Shown one piece after another: positions 45,976 to 56,448 of a DNA stretch of 64,000 nt (the stretch's first letter is position 1; the number at the start of each line of letters is the position of its first letter). The DNA is from Nemertoderma westbladi (Eukaryota > Xenacoelomorpha > Nemertodermatida > Nemertodermatidae): NCBI GenBank assembly GCA_032718475.1, contig JAUCBJ010007419.1, positions 42,952 to 106,951 on the forward strand, in the 5' to 3' direction. Below the pieces are notes generated by a model that worked only from the letters and a program-made list of their open reading frames with translations, did no database searches and was not told the origin of the DNA. The position numbers and the translations under genes are program-made.

Positions 45976-48358
45976 ATGGATGAAACATTGGTGCCATCAC
46001 ACGCTGACGAAGATGAGGAGAGTCCTTCTATGGACAGTGACGATGATGGTGAGTCAGTATCTTCAAATATATTGTTAAATCCTTTATCTTCTACACAGAT
46101 ACAAGACGCGTTTGTTACAGCATCAACTGCTGGTACCCAAAATATAGGTAGTGCTAACGGTGTATTTCAGCAGTCTGAGAGAACCGTGCGTCAAAAAACG
46201 CGGCAGCAAACAAAAAAAAAACTACTCAAATATTGATACCGAAGTTATCTGATGTTAAGAATTCTATAAGGGGACATAAATCATTTTTTACCTTAAAATA
46301 TAACAAAATCAAAAGGGATTCTTTGAAGGATTATGATGAGATTAATATAAAGAGATTACACAGTTTGTGTATATCATCGCAAGAACAGTCATGAAATCTT
46401 TAACGAAACCCATATTAGTTTGTTAGAACATTCTAAAGAAGGGGCTGACGATTTGTTACAATATTTTGAGAAACATAACATCGATATGGAACAAAAAATT
46501 TATGAAATTGACGAATTTCTAAGATCCAAACAACGTTTTATTCAAACATCCCTAAGAGAACATTCTGCCTTTACATCAGATAACTTACCTTTGAATAAAT
46601 TACAAGATAAATCTGTAGGAGGTTCTATTCATTCCATGGCTTCTGTAGCAAGTTCAACTAAATTAATTAGAGCAATGGCAAAATTAGAAACCAAGCGACT
46701 GGAAGTGAAGCAGGGCTCTAGAATGCGTGAATTAGAAGCCAAGATGAAAGAATCTCTAGCAGCAGCTGCTGCAGAGGATGAATTAGAGAGGGCCAGTTTG
46801 GATGTAACGCTGGCTATAGCAGAGCAAAGCTTGTTGGGGGAAACGCCTCAAGGTGAATCCATTCTAAGTAAAAAATTTAGTGCTATCATAAAGCAGAATA
46901 ATCCAGACGAGTCTGTGGGACACTTAGTTGAAGCAACAACTTGTAAAGAGTACCCTCCAGTCTCTATATCGACATCGGGACTGACAGCAGAGGCAGTAAC
47001 CGAACCAATTAAATCAAATGTTAAACAACCAAACACCATGAGGTCTACTGTTGTCCAAAATAGTGTACCACATTGTGATGCGCCATTTAACACAAATAGT
47101 TACAATGTCGGGACACAAAAACATAGACCACAGGCCCGTCCCCAAAATGTATCGCAGCCATTCATGGGTAGTTGTGTACCAGACGTACCATTTAATCCAT
47201 ATGCAGCTGCTAGTAGTAATAGCGCTACTAATAGTTACCATAACAATACTGGTACTACAACAGCCAATAGAGTATCCTTCGGTGGCTCTAATGATGCTCC
47301 ACTTAGTAACCCCAACGATTACTATAACTGGCAACCGCAGAGTAATTATAGTGCACATGGTACTATGCCAGAATCAATAGCTTTGCAGTTTTCTCCTATA
47401 TATAAGCCTAATGGCTATTCTACTTCAAATATACCTAGTGCTACTAGTAATGTATGCAACGGGAGGGGATATAGTCATATACCTCAACCAAATAATCATA
47501 ATTTTTTACCAAATGTTGGTAATACTCAAATGTATAATATGACGAACCCTATGTCCACTAGGGTAGATATTAATAACACAACTGCAGCCCAAACTTTGGC
47601 AGCTTTAGGAAATTTTAACACTAAACTGTCTTTACCGAAACCTGAGCCAATCAAATTCACAGGAGACCCATCTGATTATATTTCCTTTGTAGCTCTACCT
47701 TTAGATCGCAAGTAGACTGCCATCCCTTTTCTGATGTAGAAAAGCTAGCCTATTTGATTCAATACACAGATCTAGACGCTCGTAAATTAATTAAGGATTT
47801 AAATGGGTTTGCTGATGGCTATAAATTGGCATGGGAGCGTTTGCACGAACGTTATGGACACCCGAGCACAATAGTAGAGTCTACATTACGTGACCTAACT
47901 GAGAATGTTAATTTAGAAGGAAGTGCAGATCAAAGAAAGATGAAATTACGGCAATATGCGGATAAAATTAAGAGCAAAGTAGATGTCCAAAAGCATTTTT
48001 CTGAATCCCAGCAGATGAATGCCACCAGTAACCTGAGAAGTGTTGCGGGTAATTTACCAGAGCGAGATCAGTTCGCATGGATAAAGAGGGCACAGAAAAT
48101 GCGTAAGCAATATAACAGAGAGCCAAATCTTGAAGATTTGTCCGACTTTGTTAAAGAATTAGCTGATCAATTAAACGATCCAGTTTATAGTTTATCACAT
48201 ACGAAGTCTCAAAATAATAAACATAATAGCTCGCGCAGTGAGATTGAGTATGCTAAATCTAAACTAGAACCCAGGCCAAAGGTGACAACATTAAATACCG
48301 ATATATCAAGTAATAGTAATAATAAGCGAGAGGAATGTGATATACTGTACCACAGTTA
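45976..48358 (+). pseudogene. gag: BEL/Pao gag region, frameshifted
   Basis: The gag protein forms the particle that packages element RNA. The first ATG of the open frame is at 45976 and begins an acidic N-terminus (DEDEESPSMDSDDD). The frame breaks at a 10-A run (about 46207-46216), again about 46380-46393, and again about 47695-47703. After the second break comes a long helical segment (LEHSKEGADDLLQYF) with alanine- and glutamate-rich coiled coil, then an Asn/Thr-rich linker. The DUF1759-type core (PKPEPIKFTGDPSDY, then FADGYKLAWERLHERYG) spans the third break. Domain content is complete, with no in-frame stop by substitution; the disruptions are single-base shifts, either decay or sequence error. 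The frame ends at 48358 with another shift just before the zinc knuckles. Confidence 0.82.
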
Positions 48359-51300
48359 GATAAAGTCGGTAATACACCTAGGCCGAAGCAATGTATAAAA
48401 TGTAACGGAGAGCATTTGATAAGAGAATGTCCAGATTATTTGAAATGGACGTTTGGTAAAAGATCCATTTACGTTAAAGGGAATAATTTGTGCAGAAACT
48501 GTTTGAGGAAGGGCCATAATACATATAATTGCAAAAATTATTTACGATGTGAGGTAGAAGGTTGTGGGCGAAAGCATCATACTAGTTTACACGATCACAC
48601 CTATTTAGCAAAACACAAGTCTACAACAGAGCCTATACCACCATCACACAATAATGGACAATCCACACCCAAGGCAGATATGAGTGAAGGGGAAATTTCG
48701 GCGACAAGTACTGCAGTTACCAGTGGCCATGACGTCATCAATTATTCGCAAATAGTAACGCCAGCTGTGTGGTTATCAGTTGTACCAGTTGAATTGCATT
48801 TAAAGGATAAATTTATTACGACATTTGCACTGCTTGACCCCGGGTCAACTACATCAGTAATAGATGAATCACTTGTTAAGCAGCTTGGCATAGAAATGTC
48901 TACAACTTCTTTGAATGTTAAAACTGTTTTTGAACCAGACAAGGATGTAGATGTGGGGTTTACTTCGTGTGTGATTAAACCTGTTAAAGGAAAATTAGAT
49001 ATAGATAACGATTTCAAAATCACAATAGATAAGGTGTATGTAGTGCCTAATTTTCGACATGCATACAAATATGACATAAGGAAAATTAATTTAAACTTAT
49101 GGCCACACTTAAGTGATATAGAATCTCATTTAGTTAATCCAAATGTTGATGTTGGAGACGTTACAATATTGCTGGGATGCAATAAACCACGTGCATTGTT
49201 GTATGATCAACTGAGAGTTTGTAGTTCTGTTGAGGATGGACCGGTAGCAATTCGGACACCTTTCGGATGGTGTGTAAAGGGTCCGGTAGGGTCTACCCCT
49301 ACAGAATCTGGTGAAAATGAAAACTTAAACTTTACACAAACAAGAATAGCGAATAGTTCAGATGAGCTGAACGTCCAGGTAAAACAATTGTTAGGTCTTG
49401 AACGTTTTCCAAATAATATAAGACAACAATATAATCTAACACCAGAGCTTGATGACGAAAATTTAGCTTATTCGCAAGATGATCTAAAGGCACTAAAAAT
49501 AATGAGAGAAACAACGAAGTTAGTTGATGGACGTTTCCAAATTGGAATGCTTTGGAAAACTAGGCCCCCAAAGCTTATTAACAATTACGTTATTGCACGA
49601 GCACGTCTCGGACATTTATTATCTCGTCTAAAATCCAAACCAATTATTAGGAGACTGTATCAAGAGAATCTAAATAACTATATGGATAAAGGATTCCTGC
49701 GGAAGCTGACGGACTCAGAATTATCTCCCGGCCCACAGAGTTACTACTTACCCCACCATTACGTGGAGAACATTAACAAACCTGGGAAAATCAGGATTGT
49801 CAATGATGCCGCTGCTACATACAAGGGTCATTCCTTAAACTCTGAGCTTTTAGAAGGACCTAATTTAACTGAAAAAATTATAGGAGTGTTAACCAGCTTT
49901 CGTCAATATCCGTATGCCTTCACAGCAGACATTGAAGGTATGTTTCATCAGGTAGGAGTACCTCCTGAGGATAGTGACAGTTTACGGTTGTTATGGAAAC
50001 CTGAAGGATCTGACAGCATAGATACCTATGTTATGACACGCCATATATTTGGAGCTAAGGACAGTTCATGTGTGTCCTCATATGCACTCAAGAAGTGTGG
50101 ATGGGATAATAAGGATCTTTATGATCGCAATATCATTATGACTATATTGAAATCATTTTATGTAGATGATTGTGCACGCTCTGCAAAGTCGCATAAAGAA
50201 TTAATAGCAATAGCTAGTGGTGCAGTAGAGATCTTAGGCAAGTATGGGTTTAGGTTAACGAAATTTAACTCAAATTCAAAGGAATTTATAAATTCCTTAC
50301 CCATAACTGAAAGGGATAATGGTATTATTGACTTAGATTTCGATAAGTTGCCTGTTTGTAGAGTTTTGGGAGTTATGTGGGATACAGAATCAGATCGAAT
50401 AGTATTTCATTATAAGGAGAAGCCGGTAGGAACCACCAAGAGGGAATGTTTGGCGGTTTTGAGTTCTATTTATGACCCTTTGAACATACTTTGTCCATTC
50501 TTAATCGCCGGTAGAATTATACTTCAGAGGATGTGGAAAGCAGATTTAGGTTGGAACGAAAAACTCACTGTTAGTTTGCAGAAACAATGGAGTAAGTGGC
50601 AGGACCAGATAAAAATATTATCAAACATATCTATCCCTAGGTCGTATTTTTCTGTGGACTTAGTCTTGGACAATGACGCCGTATGTGAGTTGCACCATTT
50701 TGCTGATGCTTCAGACCTAGCATATGGTTCGGTATCTTACATTCGAATTATATCGGGGACAACCTTTACTGTCTCATATTTATTTTCTAAGGGTAATATT
50801 GTGCCTATAGCAAACAAGCCGTCAGTAGCACGCCGAGAACTACAGGCAGCAAATGATGCTGTGCTGATTAATAGACAATTGATAAATGAGTTAGAGGAAC
50901 TTGAAATTAGTAGAAGTACCTTTTGGAGTGATTCAACTATTGTTTTAGGACAGATAAATAACGATAATAAGCAATTTAAGCGATTCGTAGCAAATCGGGT
51001 TCAAACCATATTGCAGTTATCAGACAGGAGCCAATGGAGACACGTTCCTGGGGTAGATAACCCAGCCGATGACGTTAGTCGTGGTTTGTCAGCCGGCGCC
51101 CTTTCTAAATCGGGAATGTGGTTTACGGGTCCCGAGTTCCTCAGTCAGGATGAGTCTAGATGGCCTCCAAATACCTTATTTGACATAAGCGATAATGATC
51201 CAGATGTTAAAATTAATCATACCAATATAAAGGACATTGGTACTGACGAGGACGATAATTCTGAGAACCTTATTGATTTTTGGCGAGATACATTAACAGA

Positions 51301-52021
51301 GTCATTGAACTTAAGTATACGAAAGGTAAAGACGGAGGGTAATAGTAGCGTCCCTCAAAACAACATTCCTCTTGATACCCTAATTAGTAAATATTCATCT
51401 TGGAATAAATTACGGTTGATGTGTGCGTGGTTAATACGACTGTACAAATATTCAACAGATGCAAGTTATATTAATTACATTAAGGGTAAATTAATATCTG
51501 TTGAAGAAATGAACAACGCAGGTGTCCGTATACTATTCTATGCACAATCACAGTTATTTTCTAAGGAAATTAAGGCAATTAAATCGGGCTTAAATGTTTC
51601 ACTTTCTAGTAATATTTCTAAATTGTGCCCATTTATTTCAGGAGATGGTTTATTACGGGTTGGTAGCCGCATTTGTAAGGCTCCAATTTCATATGACTCA
51701 GCCTACCCTATCATTATTGATAAGTCACACATCATAGTTCGTGTTTTAATACTCAGTACACACCTGGCATTATTTCATGCTAGTTACAATCAAGTGCTTA
51801 TCAAATTACGTGAATCGTATCACATTAACAATCTACAAATTCTATGTAGACAAATTATTTCTAGGTGTTTCATTTGCAGGAAGGTGAAGGCAAGGAGATT
51901 AAATCAGATTATGGCGGGGCTACCTGCGAGTAGACTAACACCCTATTATCCACCATTTTACTTTACAGGTTTAGACATGTTTGGTCCTGTAATCGTAAAA
52001 CGCGCGAGATATCGCAGATAA
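48340..52021 (+). CDS. pol: BEL/Pao pol: zinc knuckles, protease, RT, RNase H, integrase N-part
   Basis: The continuous frame from 48416 is 1201 codons; reading from about 48340 adds the first knuckle Cys pair. In order: CCHC-type knuckles (C..C....H....C patterns to about residue 60); aspartic protease with ALLDPGSTTSVI at 138-149, where the usual D-S/T-G is D-P-G; RT with FTADIEGMFHQVGV near 500 and the YVDD catalytic box near 582; RNase H with HHFADASDLAYGS near 760 and FWSDSTI near 839; the integrase HHCC zinc domain (HASYNQV... CFICRK) near 1120-1155; and the start of the integrase core (GLDMFGPV), which supplies the first catalytic Asp. The frame then shifts at about 52010-52025, and the rest of integrase follows in another frame. 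Confidence 0.93.
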
Positions 52022-52857
52022 AGAGGTATGTTATTATATTCTGTTGTATGAATTGCCGTGCAATTCATTTAGAAATTGCAATGGATGCAACGGCGGATGC
52101 ATTTATCAATGCATTTCGAAGGTTTATTGCACGCCGTGGGCCGCCGGCTGAGATTGTGTGCGATAATGGCAGCAACTTTGTCGGGGCTGAGTCTGAGTTG
52201 AGCCAAAACTTAGATCTATGGAATACTCAATTTGAAGTTGCACTCCGTCCAATGGGTGTAAAATGGAAGCATATCACTCCAGAAGCACCGCATATGGGGG
52301 GAGTGTATGAAAGGCTAATTCAAATTGCCAAGAATGTATTGAAATCTATATTGCAAAGCAGACTAGTAAATGATGACGTTTTGCATACTACCTGTCTAGA
52401 AGTTGAGAGCGTAGTCAACGGGAGACCTTTATGCACCGTGACTAACGACCCTGATTCGGATGAAGTACTCACACCGAATCATTTTCTATTACAACGGCCA
52501 GTGTATAATTTACCACTGGGACCTACTTATGAAAGTGATATGTGCTCGCGGCGCACCTGGCGCCAGGCACAACTACTGTCAACGTTATTTTGGGACCGTT
52601 GGTATCCAGAATACGTAACTGAATTAATGACTCGCCCAAAATGGTTGCGCGTTCGGCGAAACCTGAAAGTCAATGACGTCGTTTTAATTGTTGATAATAT
52701 GCAACCAAGAAGCCGTTGGTTGTGGGGTCGAGTAACTAAAACTCTGCCAGATAGTCAGGGTTTTGTGCGTTCTGTGCACATTTTAGCCAACAATTCGCGC
52801 ACATATAAACGAAATATAACAAAACTGTGTTTATTGGAGGAAAATTCTGAGGATTAA
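52022..52857 (+). CDS. BEL/Pao integrase C-terminal part
   Basis: This frame continues the integrase core after a one-base shift: CRAIHLEIA, then VCDNGSNFVGAE (second catalytic Asp), then PHMGGVYERLIQIAK (catalytic Glu), so D, D and E are all present across the two frames. It goes on to the LTPNHFLL-type block and a C-terminal region with WRQAQLLSTLFWDRW and VNDVVLIVDN, typical of BEL/Pao and gypsy integrases. The stop TAA is at 52855. There is no further gene before the 3' LTR. Confidence 0.9.
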
Positions 52858-53550
52858 ATTATGGTAATAAATAAACTAATATTATTTCATTCATATCTTA
52901 TAGATAAATAACCATCAGTTGACTGATTCTTCTAGTTTAAAGAGACGAAAAGAGTCACAGCAATCGAAACAATCTGAATTACGTTGTGATGAAAATCTTT
53001 GATAGAATCTATACTGAGATGATACGAAGAATCTATACTGACTGAGATTATACGATTGATCTTTACCTTATATCATTATCATATAAGTTTGCGAACTTTA
53101 AGATGGACATTATACCTTTATGGAGTTAGGCGTATTAATCCTTTATAGAAAATAATTAACTATGTCGGTGGTGGTGGTTGGATCTTACTTTAACATGGAA
53201 ATTATGTATTGATCAATTACGTTTACATGGTGACACATGTAATATAATAATATAATAATAATAATGCTTAGTATAATGTTTGTATGAAGACATTTTATTT
53301 GTGTGATGATTCACTATTGTGAGGTATATTATGTGTGTTTTACTAACAATATTGCTGGAATTGTGTTTCATTTATCATTACTAACATTTTTACTATATAT
53401 ATATATATAAAAAAAAATAATAATAAATAAATAAAATAAATAGATTTATTTATGAAGTTTATAGGCGCTGACTGGATAAATATGTGCAGACCAATTTTTG
53501 ATTCAGAATTATGACAAAATTGTGCATTTTGTCACTAATTCAGGGGGGAC
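52858..53550 (+). other. BEL/Pao 3' untranslated region and purine tract
   Basis: AT-rich, with TA and TAA simple repeats near 53400-53440. It ends in AGGGGGGAC at 53542-53550, abutting the 3' LTR, the expected place of the plus-strand primer (polypurine tract). No env-like frame. Confidence 0.7.
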
Positions 53551-54359
53551 TGTTAATGCAAGTCAGTCTGCAAGTCAAGCGTAACAATGGCGTAGCATTA
53601 AAATATTTCTAGTGCGTCATTAAAGAGCGTAGCATTAAAATATTTATAGTGCGCTCTATCTAAGAAAACAAATAAGTTCAAATAATATAATAATGTAATA
53701 AAAGAATAAAGTTATTTAAAGTAAATAAATAAATGATGTAATAAAGTAAATAAATAAAGTTACATTATCTCATTCTACCATTCCATACCTATAATCCAAT
53801 AACTCAATATCATCCCGCTTCTAGTCACTTTCAGATTAATACTTTGACTGAAACACAATATAATGTCAACACAGTGACAAGTGACAGTGTTAATTGGTCA
53901 GCTCTTATTGGTTATCTAACCACACCACCAATATCAAGGCTCATGAAATCAGCTTTCCTACATTGTAACTAACCCATTATCATCTCATATCATCTCTTCA
54001 TCACGTATGAGTATATAAGGCAGCACACAACATTCATTAGTTGGTAGTGCCAGTGATTTGTTGTTATGGGTTTATAGATTATTATATGTTAGTAGATTAT
54101 TTAGTGAATATCGATTTAAGTATAATTTAGGCCAATATATTGTATCATATCAATGAGCGTTATTATAACAAATAATACTTTAATAATATTCCAATATTTT
54201 ACTAGACATAACTCTATATTCCGATCCACAATAAAGGGCACGAAGCATTACCCACAAATAAATTCCTTTCGGCACGGAATTTACTTAGATATGTTTTTAC
54301 ATATTCATATTTCACTAAGGTCAATATCTATTGACAAATGATAATGTTTTGCCGGAACA
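53551..54359 (+). repeat. 3' LTR of the BEL/Pao element
   Basis: Identical to the 5' LTR apart from one substitution and a missing 4-bp repeat unit. Its right edge (GGAACA) meets the hexanucleotide tract directly. Confidence 0.93.
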
Positions 54360-55112
54360 TTGTGGTTGAGGTTGTGGTTGTGGTTGAGGTTGTGGTTGTG
54401 GTTGTGGTTGTGGTTGTGGTTGTGGTTGAGGTTGAGGTTGTGGTTGTGGTTGTGGTTGAGGTTGTGGTTGTGGTTGTGGTTGTGGTTGTGGTTGTGGTTG
54501 TGGTTGTGGTTGTGGTTGTGGTTGTGGTTGTGGTTGTGGTTGTGGTTGTGGTTGACGTTGTGGTTGTGGATGAGGTTGTGGTTGAGGTTGTGGTTGTGGT
54601 TGTGGTTATGGTTGTGGTTGTGGTTGTGGTTGTGGTTGTGGTTGTGGTTGAGGTTGTGGTTGTGGTTGTGGTGGTTGTGGTTGTGGTTGAGGTTGTGGTT
54701 GTGGTTATGATTGAGGTTGTGGTTGAGGTTGTGGTTGAGGTTGTGGTTGCGGTTGCGGTTGTGGTTGTGGTTGTGGTTGTGGTTGTGGTTGTGGTTGTGG
54801 TTGTGGTTGTGGTTGTGGTTGTGATTGTGGTTGTGGTTGTGGTTGAGGTTGTGGTTGTGGTTGAGGTTGTGGTTGTGGTTGAGGTTGTGGTTGTGGTTGT
54901 GGTTGTGGTTGTGGTTGTGGTCGTGGTTGTGGTTGTGGTTGAGGTTGTGGTTGTGGTTATGGTTGTGGTTGTGGTTGTGGTTGTGGTTGTGGTTGAGGTT
55001 GTGGTTGAGGTTGTGGTTGTGGTTGAGGTTGTGGTTGTGGTTGTGGTTGTGGTTGTGGTTGTGGTTGTGGTTGTGGTTGTGGTTGAGGTTGTGGTTGAGG
55101 TTGAGGTTGACA
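54360..55112. repeat. GGTTGT hexanucleotide tract, about 125 units
   Basis: Repeats of GGTTGT with scattered GGTTGA, GGTTAT and GGTTGC. The length unit of six keeps frames open on both strands (polyThr/polyVal/Leu-Trp frames), which are artefacts. It is bounded on the left by the BEL LTR and on the right by a truncated LTR of another element. Regular GG pairs could form two-tier G-quadruplexes. Confidence 0.95.
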
Positions 55113-55286
55113 GGAGGTTTAACCTCTGACCTCCTTTGTGTGTGGCTCTTTGGGGCCGTGTGTTGTCCCCGTCATTGGGGGTGATACGAGGTTGATTGCA
55201 ATCAACCTCGTACTCCCCAATATTGCTTAAAGGCGCCACTTCCCAACTTTATGGGGGTTGGTGAGGCGGAATTGAATCCGCTCACA
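55113..55286 (-). repeat. Truncated LTR, copy C
   Basis: About 174 bp homologous to the first part of copy B. It includes a perfect dyad (TACGAGGTTGATT, 2-base loop, complement) at 55183-55210. Confidence 0.65.
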
Positions 55287-55289
55287 CCG

Positions 55290-56020
55290 TCTGCATTCTC
55301 TCGTGGGCCGTCGGGCAGTCCATTCCTACTATAATGGATACCTTCCTAACGTCCACCTCTGGTTTTGAGAAATCGATACTGTCCAGGAATCTATATTGTT
55401 CGACCTCAATGTTGGTTGGTCGCCTGGCGTTGATATTTATCGACTATCACCTGGATGGTGTCGATGGTCGCCCCATAGTCGCATCCTGGTGCAATCGCTG
55501 ATATCTTGCACCGTCCCGTCCTCATCTCGAGGACCTCATCTTTACTTGAGACGGTAGTTACCACCATCCTATTCGGCCTCGTCTTTAGCCCTATCTCTTC
55601 GGCCACCCAATTCTCCACCAGCGTGAAGGCTGCTCCGCTGTCGACCAGCATTACTGTTGTAACTGATCGACCGCCCCTTCCTGTTATCTTCACTGGTACT
55701 ACCCTGAATGGACTTTCCTCTTTCTCCTTACTCCTATCGTGCTCGTAGCCATGGTTTGGCCTCCAGTCTCATCCTCTCCTATTGCTGTTTCTCTACACTC
55801 TCTGGATCTGTGTCCTTCTACCACACAACGATGACATAGTCCGTTTGCGTCTGTGTAGGCTACACGATCTTGTTTGGGCAACGCTTGCCAGTGCTTACAA
55901 CTCATGGTCTTATGGGTTCCATCCCGATGTAATTGACATTCGAATCCTGGATTATAGCGTTCCCTGTATAGTCCTTCACGTATCGCGCGTAGGTTTATAT
56001 CTACCGATTTTGTGTTTTGG
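55290..56020 (-). pseudogene. gag zinc fingers and aspartic protease of the second BEL-like element
   Basis: On the minus strand the first frame (56020 to 55699) carries FECQLHRDGTH and KTMSCKHWQALPK, then LCHRCVVEGHRSREC, a C-x2-C-x4-H-x4-C knuckle after a Cys/His-rich segment, as in BEL nucleocapsids. The next frame (to 55406) holds VMLVDSGAAFTLVENWVA, an aspartic protease active-site loop with the normal D-S-G. After another shift near 55410 the protease end appears (SIIVGMDCPTAHERMQTV-stop), and the LTR starts within the last codon. At least two frameshifts make it inactive. Confidence 0.75.
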
Positions 56021-56037
56021 TTAGTGTTTTGATTTAG

Positions 56038-56448
56038 TGTGGTGACGGCGGTGACGGCGGTGACGGTACAGAAATGTCACCGATCTGCCCTAGATGACTG
56101 AGATGATTGAATGAATAACACAACTGCATGCAATATAATATATACATTGGTTAATCCTACAGTACATTGGCCTCTGTACCTAGTGGATGCTCTCCTCTCC
56201 CATTGGTTGTTATCCCACTTCTCGCCTCCACCTCTGTGGGAGTGCTTCCCCCCGCTGCTGTTACTTTCCCTCTCCCAAGAGGTTTGACCTCTAACCTCCT
56301 TTGTGTGTGGCTCTTTGGGGGTTTGTTGTCCCCGTTATTGGTTGTGTGATACGAGGTTAATTGGGATTAACCTCGTATCCCCAATATTGCTGAAAGGCGC
56401 CACTTCCCACTTTATGGGGTTGGTGAGGCGGAATTGAATCCGCTCACA
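56038..56448 (-). repeat. Upstream LTR, copy B
   Basis: About 411 bp, related over its length to copy A (14667-15132) and in its first 170 bp to copy C. It includes a 13-bp perfect dyad (ATACGAGGTTAAT, TGGG loop, complement) at 56350-56380. A GGTGACGGC triplication marks the distal end. Confidence 0.65.

Larger units (their letters stand above)
45029..54359 (+). mobile_element. BEL/Pao LTR retrotransposon, 9.3 kb
   Basis: Layout is LTR (813 bp), gag, zinc knuckles, aspartic protease, RT, RNase H, integrase, purine tract, LTR (809 bp). Protease before RT and integrase last, with a DUF1759-type gag and A17-type protease, place it in BEL/Pao. No env-like gene is present after integrase. The two LTRs differ by one substitution (T/A in CAGATT[T/A]ATAC) and one 4-bp TAAA-type repeat unit, so insertion is recent. 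The coding part nevertheless carries about five frameshifts. I see no target-site duplication: left flank ends ACATTC, right flank begins TTGTGG. No obvious TGG-type primer-binding site follows the left LTR. Confidence 0.93.
55113..56448 (-). mobile_element. Second BEL-like element, minus strand, internally deleted
   Basis: Two related direct repeats (55113-55286 and 56038-56448) flank a short internal part with nucleocapsid-type zinc fingers and an aspartic protease only. Both repeats start TGTGAGCGGATTCAATTCC on the minus strand. RT and integrase are absent: coding sequence stops right at the downstream LTR. The downstream LTR is cut off by the hexanucleotide tract. It is either a deletion derivative or a small non-autonomous family. 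Confidence 0.65.

Noticed and set aside
46200-46220. Programmed frameshift at the A-run in gag
   Set aside because: BEL gag-pol is not known to need a shift here, and four other shifts lack slippery sequence; an indel is the simpler explanation.
54360-55112. Telomeric repeat
   Set aside because: GGTTGT differs from TTAGGG and related telomere units, and the tract is internal between two transposons.
54328-55239. PolyThr / polyVal / Leu-Trp low-complexity proteins
   Set aside because: Translation of the hexanucleotide tract in different frames; it begins inside an LTR.
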